A stretch of DNA of 64,000 nucleotides, from the NCBI GenBank assembly GCA_007258455.2, contig VDFB02193867.1:573346047-573410046 (forward strand). The letters run 5' to 3'. The position numbers and the translations under genes are program-made. Below are positions 46,191-56,978 of this stretch, piece after piece (position 1 is the stretch's first letter; the number at the start of each line of letters is the position of its first letter). The notes under the pieces were generated by a model, which was not told the origin of the DNA, searched no databases, and saw only the letters and a program-made list of their open reading frames with translations. Source of the stretch: Sequoia sempervirens. Taxonomy: Eukaryota > Streptophyta > Pinopsida > Cupressales > Cupressaceae.

Positions 46191-47790
46191 AAGGGATACG
46201 AAAGAATTATTCCATCTTTGAAAAGATTCTAAAATAATTTATATTTTTATCATATATATATATATATATATCTACCTATAATAAATTTGTACAGTTTAGT
46301 AATAAATTTAAATGTCATGTTTACAGTTATATAAAAATATAGCAAGTCAAATAATACGTCCTAATAAATTTTGAGGTCTAAAATGAAAAAAAAGGGTCAC
46401 ATAGACCATCAAATTCCAGACCTAGTTCTAGTACTAGGATTAGCACTGCTCTGCTCATTCCTTACAGCTCTAGGAAAATTCGCCGCCAACAATTCACCGA
46501 AGGAAAATTCACTGTCAACAATTCACCATGGGAGAATTCATCGCTAACCGCCAAAAAATCATGCAATTAATTTTTCGTGTAGTCAATTGTCATGGCGGTG
46601 AATTGTTGATGATGAGTTTTCTATCGGTGATGAATTTTCCGGATGCCTTTCCTTACTATTTGTAGTGAATATTGTTGAACATGCCTTTATCTTCTCACCT
46701 TCAAATCAAATCATACCCAGAAATGCAACAAATGTGTTGCCCACATCTAAATCATCAATTTAGAAAATTGGGTTTATAGTAATGCATTCTAAATATAATA
46801 AGCCTAAGAAAACCATCTCTATATATATATATATATCATTGCACTAATACCATATTTCAAGCTGCACATAATTCATGTATTGTTACATGCAATATGGAGA
46901 AGAGCAGAATTGTCTGAATGAGAGAAATGCAGAGGGTTTAACTTGACAATTCACGTTGTTTGAGAGATATGAGACAAACCATTACTAGAAAAAAACTAAA
47001 TGCCAAAATTCCTCACAAGAAAGCTGACACGAAATCACTCTCAGGTGCATTATTCTTTTGCAAAAATCAACACATCTCCTAGTAAGAGGGGCTATAAATT
47101 TTGAGGATTTTTACTTTTATGGATCTTTTTGAAAAAAGATAAATTGACTCAAAGAGAAATTGTAACAGATTGAGGCTTTAATGGTCATAATAGTAGCTAT
47201 AACCCATCTATGATTGTATGAAGTGACCTTTTGTATGCTCTATTTGTTGCATATTAATGTAATTCCTAGTCTTTCAATGTCTTCATGAATTATCATGTTC
47301 TGGTTATAAACTTTATTTAGTAAGTTATATAATTAGATCAATCAATCATTGAAGGTCGTTTAATGTATGCCCTTATTTGTGAATATGAATTGCTAATGAT
47401 AATGAATATTGTCCTTCAAAAGATCTCTCTTTTCAAGACATCATCTTAGAATAGATTTAAATGTTCAATATTTCTTTTCCTTTTTCTTATTTCATGATTA
47501 GGAGAGCATATTGTATATGCTAAGAAGAATAGGATTCAAAATATAGACCTGTAATCTTACAAGCTAAATCTTAAGATTCTAGTATTTTCCATGTTGGTAT
47601 TATTCACACTTCATTGTGAATGAGAAAATTAAAAAAAAATGGCACACTTGGTGATACCCTAAATAAGTTGGGTTAGGAAATAGGTCCTTATTATGAGAAT
47701 GATTTTTTTTATGATAAAAGGCCCATGACAAGATCATTTACACCTACTTATCCTAAGCTCTTTGTTTTGTCACTAATCATAAGCCCTAAA
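45731..47790. other. AT-rich intergenic DNA with TA microsatellites and a foldback
   Basis: No gene recognised. (TA)n tracts lie at about 46157-46184, 46252-46272 and 46820-46838. The only structured part is the imperfect inverted repeat at 46430-46680, annotated separately. Confidence 0.55.
46430..46680. repeat. Imperfect foldback, possible MITE remnant
   Basis: The left arm contains GGAAAATTCGCCGCCAACAA and TTCACCG repeats (from about 46470). The right arm contains GGCGGTGAATTGTTGATG (near 46594) and GGTGATGAATTTTCCGG (near 46627), which are their reverse complements with mismatches. The element would be about 200-250 bp with a central loop near 46560. No clear target duplication was found. 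Confidence 0.45.
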
Positions 47791-47794
47791 CGGA

Positions 47795-49020
47795 GGAACG
47801 CGATGTCATCTTTGCTACCACCTCTTCAAATGGCAGGACAAGAGGCCCCCAAAAATTTCATCCCCTAAAAAAATGGTATTCCTTTAGTCAACCCAACACC
47901 TCTAATTATATTAGACCCTATTCTTTCTAACTCTTTAAAAGATCTACCCAATTTTTTTTTAAAAAAATTTAAGACTCTTGAAGATCACCCTAGAGATTTC
48001 ATGGGTACCTATATAGTTAATTTAGTGACTAAAAATAATGTTGCCTTTAGATTTCTAGATGCTTATTTTAATGGGAAGGTGCTTGATTGATATTAATTCA
48101 TAGCTCCAAATATATTAAATTATTGGTATCAATTAGGAGAACTTATTTTAAAGGTTTAAGGCAAAGGGAGATCACTCTTATTTATTGCAACATTTGATAA
48201 CCATAAAAAGAGCTCTTCAGGATTCTATCATTGGCTTTAATTCAATATCCTAAAAGATACGATATTGAATATCAACAATTACACATGATTACTAGCAAAA
48301 ATGGTATTTGTGTTTTATTTAAAGGATCTCAACTTAGGAATATTAGCAATGATTTAATATCTTGGTGGCCAAAGTCTTTTGAGAACATATGATCTGGCAA
48401 GAAAATCATAAAATAGCATATTGATGCCAAGAGTCTACCTCCCAGACCCCCTATATCTATGTTCCCAAAGTTTTTATTTTCGCCACGTGAAGAACAACCA
48501 AAATTGAACCATCTAAATGCACAACCATTACCACCTTCCATGTATGTTTATCCCCCTAATCCATCATTAGTTCCTCCAAAAAATTGATGACATGAAACAC
48601 TTTCAATGTAATTTTTCCAATGAGATCATCAATATTAAGAGACAATAGGAAGTTTATTCTCAACCAAATTTTCAAGGAAATCAAGCCCAAGGCACTCCAT
48701 ATTAGCTTAATAGATTCCAAAGTTAAAAATCCTAAGGATAATTTTTTTTCATGTATCCTATTAATCAAATTGTACCAATACCTACTCCTTTGTAGATGGT
48801 CCCTCCTAACCTAGCAAGTGATCTGGTTCCCACAAAAAATATGTGGAATGCACCAAAACATGTTTTTTTGCTTGTAATGAGGAACATGCTCTAAGGACTT
48901 TCCCAAGGGGAAATTTACAATAGAAAGTTATTGAACAAATGCCATCTACTGTGAGGGTGCAAGTAGCATTATCAAAACTATCATATCAATCTACAAGGGT
49001 GCAAAATATTTTTCATGTAA
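47795..49020 (+). pseudogene. Retrotransposon gag-like remnant
   Basis: Several frames give gag-like pieces: LPPLQMAGQEAPKNFIP and VNPTPLI; then FRFLDAYFNGKVLD followed by NYWYQLGELILKV, where Gypsy gags carry the LxGxALxWYxSL box; then YDIEYQQLHM. Near 48835-48910 a Cys-rich stretch (ECTKTCFFACNEEHALRTF) resembles a degenerate zinc knuckle. At least four frameshifts and many stops are needed. No RT, LTR or primer site is nearby. It is most like a Gypsy gag and confidence is limited. Confidence 0.4.
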
Positions 49021-49790
49021 ATGTTAAATTGATTTGATAGATAAATAATTGCATACCATCACATGAAAAATCATAGAGTACCATGAACATACACTAGTTA
49101 TAGTAATTTTTATAAGGAATCTCCTAATTATAAAATGAATAACTAGATACTTAAGAGGATAAGAAGATCTATCACGAGTCATTGACATATAAGTATTTGT
49201 ATGAGAATGAGAAGATAAACAATCATATTGTGTATCTATAAACATATATTCATATGCATACATGTATGCCATAAAATTAGCAAGATATTAAAGCACCTAT
49301 TAAAAATATGTGAATACATTGATATTGTGAAGGAAAGGACTCATATAATTATATAAATTTTGATTAGGTGTTGTAACCAAATTATTTCCCCCATAACTAA
49401 TATCATGTACACATGTATAACATGACTACCTATCAAATCCTATACTTTATGGATGAGATCGAAACATATTTGTATGTAATGTTTATTAACTCTACAATAA
49501 TGAAAAACACATTCTCATTAAAAATATTAGAAAGTCCTCTTACTATATTTAATACATAAGTTAGACGGTAAGTAATCAAATTAGTATGAACAATACACTT
49601 TGATGTAGATAATATAGATGTTCATTCAATCTTATAAATTATTTAGTAGTTTAGACTTAAAAGAAAGAGAGATAAATAGTAGCCACATGATCAACATTAA
49701 GATTTATTTATTTATATTAATTAATCTTTGAAAAAATATTTCTTTTGGAACTTGGAAGGCTAAGTAGACATAGAATTTGTATGAGACAAC
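49021..49790. other. AT-rich intergenic DNA
   Basis: No coding signal, repeat or structure recognised. Confidence 0.5.
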
Positions 49791-49946
49791 CCATATTTTA
49801 AACCATTGGAGGCTAGTAACATGCATTTAACAATATTGTCATGTACACAAAGGTTCATGAAAGAAGCACCATATTTTAAACCATTGGAGGCTAGTAACAT
49901 GCATTTAACATTATTGTCATGTACACAAAGGTTCATGAAAGAAGCA
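49791..49946. repeat. Perfectly abutting 78-bp tandem duplication
   Basis: Copies 49791-49868 and 49869-49946 begin CCATATTTTAAACCATTGG and differ at about one position inside (ACAATATT versus ACATTATT). Near identity indicates a recent event. Confidence 0.9.
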
Positions 49947-50015
49947 TAATATTTGGAATAGATACTATCTCAAATAGTATATAATAACCCCTTAACAAAA
50001 ATATTTTAGAATTCT

Positions 50016-50039
50016 TCATTAAAGTCATATTTTATTTTA
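50016..50039. repeat. LINE-3 target-site duplication, left copy
   Basis: 24 bases starting TCATTAAAGTC and ending TATTTTA, identical to 56955-56978. Confidence 0.9.
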
Positions 50040-50593
50040 TTTTGATAAGTTAATAGCTGGGTAGGGCTAGCACCCATTATATTGGAAGTGAAAAGGTTTT
50101 ACAATGAGGAACAAAGGGGGCTCGTGAGCCACTCTGTTCATAACCAGATAACTAACCCGATATCACAGATCAGGACTCCAAAGAACTAGCCAAACAAAAA
50201 TGACCATTTTGTTGTACCCAGAGCCACCACCGACCAAAATGAGGGGGTAAAATCGTGACTTTCCACACCGCCGCCCAAATGAGCATCCACAATGATAAAG
50301 GCTTCCAACACACGTCCTTCAACCTGCCTCCACACCACATCTTCCTCCAACACCTAAGCATCCACCGTTCTTGTTGTGTCCCAAGCATCACTCACAACCT
50401 CATCGAGAAGACCCTCAAAGATTAGGCGATCCCAGTGTCAGTCGTATGCCATTGAATGTTTGATTTATACCAAAACAATCACCAGTTTCAGGATAACTGC
50501 ATTTGATGTGTGTGGCCCCATTTAGCCTCTGACAGGTGAAACATACTCTAAGGGGATGCCCTTCAATCTACCCCACCGCACCCAACTACCCGC
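50040..50593 (-). other. 3' UTR of LINE-3
   Basis: Non-coding. It runs from the ORF2 stop at 50594 to the target duplication. AAAATAAAATAAAA spans the junction with the duplicated target, so the poly(A) tail and target sequence cannot be separated. Confidence 0.75.
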
Positions 50594-53500
50594 TCACCTA
50601 ATGCTTACTGCCCGTTTCGCCAATTCATCAGCCAAAGTATTGCCTTCCCTGTATATGTGACTCACTTTGAAATCTTCAAATTCTACTATCAGCAAGTTAA
50701 TTTGATCAATCCATTTGTGTAATTTCCAATTTGGGGTGCATTTCTGGCAAATAGCTTGTATAGTCAGTAGCGAGTCACTCTCCAAATGTATCTTTCGAGC
50801 ACCTACCTCCTTGCCCAATTCCAAACCCTTGAGTGCTACACGAAATTCAGCCACGTTTTTCGTATTTGTGCCAATGAATTATGCACAATCAACCAAAACA
50901 GTCCCATATTCGTCATGAATCACGCATCTAATACCGCTAGGACCAGGGTTACCACTTGAATCGCCATCAAAGTTAATTTTTACCCAATCTTTTTCTGGAG
51001 CACACCAGTGAGCTTCTTTCCTTAGCTTCACTTTTTGACAGGTTCCACTATCACCCGTGAGAGTGGGAATGGATAGACCATTGAAGAGTTTTTTCATCCT
51101 ATCGTCCCATTGTGTGAATACATTATTCTTCAATGAACTTCTACGAGTTATAGCATTGACTACTTCCGTGATTGCCAGTTCTATTTTCTTACATAGAAGT
51201 TCTCTCGACATAGATTGCTCTTTGAAAACTCTTATGTTCTGTTCTTTCCAGATTTCCCACACAATTAGTGAAGGAATTACCTGCTAGAGACTGCCAAAAA
51301 GGCATTTTTTATAGCGCCTAGGCCATATGCAAAACCAATCCCTCAGACGTTGTGGAACAGGGCACTGAAAATTGAGTTTTTGTAAAAAATACTTCCAACA
51401 AAAGTCTAAGTATGGGCAATGCAAAAGAAGATGGTCTGCATCTTCCAATTGGTTTTTGCATAGATAACATTGCCCCGAACCTATGATACCAATTTTCGTT
51501 AATCGATCATGTGTGAGGATGCGGTTTTGTATGGCCAACCAAGCAAATGATCCAGCTTTAGGGAGACAGTGTTTACCCCAAAGTAGATCCTTTGGCCACT
51601 GTTGTTCTTCCAGCACAACTTCTTTAATTTGATAACTAGTTTTCACCTTATACTCCCCATCCTTCAACGCACACCATCTGATGACATCTTTCTGATCAGA
51701 CCACACTATACTTCTTTCCTGCAAGATTTCCCACATCAAATCTTTTTGTTCTTGAGACACATTTAAGGCACCCAGAGACTTCCATCTCCACTTCTGAATA
51801 CCATTTATATTTACTAGATGCCCATAGTCACTTACTTTTTTCCCCTAGCATCTAGTAGACTTAGCCTTAATTACAGCTAGTTCGATTTTTGTAGACAAAG
51901 CAGGATGCCCCTCCCATGAGTCTTCCAAAAAGAAGCAGCTCGACCATCCTTAATCTCCCAAGTTATGTGCTTAGTGATGATTCCCCTGCTTTCCAAGATA
52001 AAATTCCAAATTGCAGAGCCTCTTGGTGGATTCAGTGTGTTCAATATGCGAATTGGCTCATCTGAGTCTAAATATTTCCTCCTGAGAATTTGCACCCACC
52101 TTCGCTCACTATTTTGGTATAGGCACCATACCAACTTTGCCCCCATAGCGAGGTTCATGATATGGAGTTGTTTTAAACCTGCCCCTTTAGCCCCTAATGG
52201 TTTACACACCTTGTCCCACAACATTAAAGGTAGCTTATGACTATCTTCTGGACCATTCCAGAAAAAGTGCCTCATGATTTGGATGAGACTATCAACGACC
52301 GGTTTAGGGATCTTCATACAAGACATGGAGTAGATCGGTATGGCAGCAAGCACCACTTTCAACATTAAAATCCTACCTACAAAAGAGAGCCATTTTCCTC
52401 TCCATAACTCCAACTTCTTTTTGCAACTTTGGATTAGATTTTCCCAGTAACATTTTTTGTTGTGCCCTCCAAATAATGGCAATCCTAGGAAGCGACCAGG
52501 GAAGTTGGTGGTCCTTAGGCCCAAGATTCTTGCTAAGTCCCTCTGCAAGCTAGGTTGCACATTTAAGAAGTAAACTTTTGACTTCCTCCAATTGATACTT
52601 TGCCCAGATGCTTTTCTATGGTTGCTTAGAAGCTCTCTAATAGTTCTTGCTTCCCCTCTTGTGGCTTGCCCGAACAGGATTGTGTCATCAGCAAATTGTT
52701 GATGCAAAGCAACTTCTACACCCGGGGTAATATCAATTCCCCGCCATTGGCCAATTAATTTTAGATTTGATATGCACCTTCCTATAGCCTCTGCCATAAT
52801 AATGAAAAGAAAGGGGGAGAGGGGGTCCCCTTGCCGAATGCCTCTTGAGGCATTAAAGAAGCCTTGAGCTACCCCGTTGACTAGAACTGAGAATTTAGGA
52901 GTATTGATGCAGCTGTCAATCCATCTCAGCCAATTATCACAAAAACCAAATTTACCTAGTACCTTCATTAGAAACTGTCTATCCACCAGGTCATAAGCCT
53001 TCAATATGTCTAATTTGATTACCATACTCGGGGATCTTGTTTTTCTTGCAGAATGAATCACTTCATGATCTATGATAATACCTTCAACAATGGAGCGACC
53101 TGGGGAGAATCCACTTTGTTCATCTAAAATGATATTCTTGAGGACTGACTTCAATCTATTGGCTATGATTTTAGTGACAATTTTGTATGCAGTGTTACAT
53201 AGAGCTATGGGTCTGAAGTTGCTTAACTTTGCAACCTCTTTTTTCTTGGGGATCATTGTGATGAAAGTATGATTTCGGGTGCCAATCATTGCCATCCTTC
53301 TTCTGGATTCCTCAGCTGCCTTATGCAGATCACTACCTATAATGTCCCAAAAAACCTAGTAGAACCTTGCAGGGAAGCCATTTGGACCTGGGGCTTTGTC
53401 TGCTCTGAGCTAAAATGTAGCCTTCTGTACTTCTTCTATGCTGATTGGTTTGAAGAGTTCTTTGTTGTCTTCTTCAATGATTAGGGATGGGATGTGATTC

Positions 53501-54783
53501 AAGAAGTGCTCCCTTTCCCCGACATGATCCTCAAATTTTTGATTCAGTAGTGTTTCAAAATAGTGGACAGCTTCCTGATTCACCTCTTCCAATGATAGAG
53601 TTTTGGAGCCATCCTCACGTTCAATCTCTGAAATCCTATTCCTCCCTTTGTTGGTAATAGTTGTTCTGTGGAAATACTTAGTGTTTCTGTCACCTTCTTT
53701 GAGACAGACCTCTCTAGATTTTTGGCACCAAAATGCTTCCTCCCTAGCCATAATCTCTGCCAGCTCCATCTTGAGTTTCTGTTCTAGATCAAAATCTTCC
53801 TATACCATTCCTCTTTCTATGATTTTCTCATTTAGTTTGCTTAATTATGCTTCAACCCTTGTTTTTTCTTCAAAGATGTTCTTGAAATGTTCCTTATTCC
53901 ACTCCTTCAGCTTGGACTTGGACTTGATGTGTTGAAGCTTTTGACTGAATAGATACAGTTTCGAGTTCTTTCCTACCCTTACTTCATCCCACCAAGTTTT
54001 TATTAGGCCATACAATTTTTCATCCCTAAGCCACATGTTTTTGAATCTAAAAGGACTTCCACCCTTTGGGATTTCTGGATTGAGTGTCAATTGTACTGGG
54101 AAGTGATCAGATCCCGTATAAGGTAGAATTACAGCCTCAAAGATCTCCTTCTGCAACTCCCACTCCCCCTGGATGAAAAAATGGTCTAACTTTTCTGCTA
54201 TATTGGTGAATCCTTTCCTCCTATTAGTCCAGGTAAATCTTCCATTTGACATGGCAATCTCCCTTAGGCTGCAATCATCTACAAGCTCCTGGAAATCTTG
54301 TTGCACTCTAGGGATAGGCAGCAGACCCCCTTGCTTTTCAGTGCTACACAATGTGGCATTGAAGTCTCCCCCAATAATTGTAGGTATACCATTCTACTCA
54401 ACCAACCAAAGCTTAATCTCTTGCCATAGGAGCCTTTTTGCTAAAGTCAAGTTTGGGCCATAAATGTTCAGCACTTGGAATTCCTTGTTTTGATTAAGGA
54501 TTCTGCAGTTTACCACCATCCAATTCTGGGAGGACTTGATTAGTGTGCATTTAATGAATAGTGGATTCCAGATTATCCCTAGACCACCAGAAGCGCCAAT
54601 AGCTTCAACAAAAAACCCCTCCCACTGTCTCCACAACTTTGTTTTATTTTGTGATTCCTCCCTACTCCACTTTGTTTCCTGAACTAAAACCATGTCACTT
54701 TTGCTTAAATCAATTTGGCGCTTAAATAAGTGCCACTTGCTAGGGGCATTTAAGCCCCTAGCATTCCAAGTTATGATCTTCAT
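50594..54783 (-). pseudogene. LINE-3 ORF2: endonuclease, reverse transcriptase, zf-RVT, RNase H
   Basis: The start is ATG 54783 (MKIITWNARGLNAPSKWHL), the typical opening of a plant L1 endonuclease. The endonuclease (54783 to about 54080) keeps QETKW, GDFNAT and GSDHFPV. RT (about 53310-52400) has NFRPIALCNTAYKIV, KLDILKAYDLVD, GIRQGDPLSPFLF and the catalytic FADDTILFG near 52680. The zf-RVT domain (about 51620-51330) has CYLCKNQLEDADHLLLHCP. RNase H (about 50985-50600) has INFDGDSSGNPG, VAEFRVALKGL, LESDS and GNTLADELAKRA. Seven premature stops (five TAG, two TAA) and one frameshift between 51877 and 51760 inactivate it. Catalytic residues are otherwise present. Confidence 0.93.
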
Positions 54784-56945
54784 GCCTCCATGGGAAGGAC
54801 AATCTCCTTCCCGTTCCTTAATTTCCTTTGCCCCCTTGCATTCCCAGCTATCTCCAATTTTTCCTTATTTGTTTTGGCCCCCTGCTTCTTTTTTAGTGTA
54901 ATGTTAGGCTTCATTAATTTAGATTGGGACTATTCTATGCTTTGCTCCTCTAGAATGTTTAATTTCTCCTCCCCAAACCCATCTTCCACATCAAAATTTG
55001 ATTCTAGGTTTCCTTCTTCGCTTGTGTCATGTTCCAGCTCTGTGTATGAAACAGGCAGACTGAGCTCAGTACCTTCTTCTAACTCTGAATTGGGATTCTC
55101 AACCGTATTGTTATCAAATTCTGCGATTCTTATTGTTTGTGGGGGCTCACCGATCAGCTGCTGCCCCGCTTCTGCCCTATCTTCAGTCCCTATAGGATTT
55201 CCTTCGCCTTCCACCTCAGCCCTGTTTAAAGCCTCAGCTTCTTTTAGAATTTTGTTGTTATTCCCCTCTCTCACATCTAACTCCACGCCTACCACAACAT
55301 TCCTTACTGAGTATATCAGAGTGGTGGGCTCACTAGGTACTTGAGGTGCACTTGGAATGGCCTCGCTCATTTCTGCTTCTGAGATAGTTGAAGCTGACTC
55401 CCCTTTGCCCCCTTGTTTTTGATCCCAACTTCCCACTACTAATCTTATTGAATGATCTTCCAGAATAGCATTCTTTGATTGATCTTCCCGCACCATGAAT
55501 TCCTTGCCTTTCTGCTCCTTCCTCACACTCTATTCATCTTTATTGATCCCAGTAGCATGAATGCTTCCAAAGTAGGTTAAATTCCCATGCTCCTTAGATT
55601 TGCAATTGGGGCATAGCAACAAATGATCTTCCCTTTCAACTTTTAAAGTTTTGTATCCCGATTCTGTTAGTAGATCTATTTCCTATGGGATCTCTTGTTG
55701 AGGGGATAAACCTAGACATAACCTAATGTACACCCCTTGACTCCTGTCTATCAAAATTTCATCAAATTCCAAGAAAGAACCAAGCTTACTCCCAATGGTT
55801 TTTAGTAAATTTTCTTCCTAGTATTTCGATGGGAGATCATACATCCAGATCCATACTGGACCTTCCTTTAGTTTGTGTTTATAGGGATTGAAATTTGGAT
55901 ACCAATCTACAAGGTGGACACCGGTATTCTCCAGATAATGTTGACCTTTTGTTAGGGCGTTCCATTTGGCTTGATTAGAGGGGAAAATAACAAGAAAGAA
56001 GTTATTTGCTAGGGCACAAATCTGGGTTAGCCCACCCCAGTTTTCATAACACCAACTCTCCATGAATCCTTCTTCTTTGAGAATACCACCCCATTTAATA
56101 AACATCCCACAGTCCCTTAGCTTACCAAATTCGATCCTTAATTTCATCAACTCTACCTCCACTGTGATTCTCTATGATGGTGGTGGGAGTTGTTGATTTG
56201 GTTTTCTTCCTTGTTTGTCCGACCGATCCTCCCATCCATCATTTTTTTTTTCCCCTCTTCGATGAGACCCTGGTTTTTCCATTTCCGCAGAAGTCGATTG
56301 AGGGTTTGGCTTCTTCCTCCAAGAGTCCACCATGCTTGCCCTTGAGGGGACTTTATACCATAACCTCCCATTCCTTTGTCTTTGGTAGTCTTTGTTATCG
56401 ATTAAGTCTGCTTTTTGCTTTGAAGCTCTACCATAGGGGTGATCAAATATGCGATGTATTGCATTGTTGTTTGACTCGAATCTCCTTACATGCGGCCGAA
56501 CCCATGGTGGTCCTTGGTTTCTGATCCGAGAATCGTTGAACCTTTTCTTCCTAGGGCGAAAGTTTTCCTCCTGCTTAAATTGACGGTAATCCGGATGGCA
56601 TCCATCAACCCATCAACCATCATGAAAAACCCACTGTGGGGTATGATCTCTAGGTTTATTTCGATCTGCATCCCGCCAATCCCTGCCACCAAAGGGGCCT
56701 CCTTTTTTGCCTTGTTGTCGATCACTTTGGTGATTATTTGTCAACCCAGACTATTTGTGTTCACACCTGGCTTTGAGATCTTCCATTGGAAATTCCTTTT
56801 CTGCTTTGGCCGCCCACTCGCCCGCTTTACCGACCTTTGCCCAGTCTTTTTCGCCATGCTTTGCTCTTCCTTCACTCTTATCGTCCTACCATCTTGCTTC
56901 CTACTCCCTTTGCACTTCCAGTTGCTCCTCACACCAATCCGCCAT
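54780..56945 (-). pseudogene. LINE-3 ORF1: DUF4283-like RNA-binding protein
   Basis: One frame of 721 codons from ATG 56945 (MADWCEEQLEVQRE) to the TGA at 54782-54780, with nine premature stops, eight of them TAG. The N-terminal 260 residues are rich in Arg, Lys, Asn and Gln. A DUF4283-like domain follows at about 56165-55750 (KLRIEFGKLRDCG, WGGLTQICALANNFFLVIF, GPVWIWMYDLPSKY). A short Cys motif (LLLCPNCKSKEHG) lies near 55600, as expected for the zinc knuckle after this domain in plant L1 ORF1. The rest (55526-54786) is acidic and probably unstructured. The stop overlaps the ORF2 start as ATGA. Plant L1 ORF1 proteins bind element RNA in the ribonucleoprotein. Confidence 0.88.
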
Positions 56946-56954
56946 GATTCATCA

Positions 56955-56978
56955 TCATTAAAGTCATATTTTATTTTA
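56955..56978. repeat. LINE-3 target-site duplication, right copy
   Basis: Identical to 50016-50039. Confidence 0.9.

Larger units (their letters stand above)
50040..56954 (-). mobile_element. LINE-3: nearly full-length L1-type LINE
   Basis: 6,915 bp between identical 24-bp target duplications (50016-50039 and 56955-56978). It carries ORF1 and ORF2 in the usual order, overlapping by four bases, a 3' UTR of about 550 bp, and an A-rich 3' end (CAAAATAAAA) merging with the duplication. The 5' leader is only 9 bases before the ORF1 ATG. ORF1 keeps one frame throughout and ORF2 has a single frameshift, so it is younger than the other LINEs here, though inactive. Confidence 0.93.

Noticed and set aside
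54790..55344. 184-codon plus-strand frame
   Set aside because: It is the complement of LINE-3 ORF1's acidic tail; its Ser/Pro/Phe-rich composition is that of an antisense shadow.
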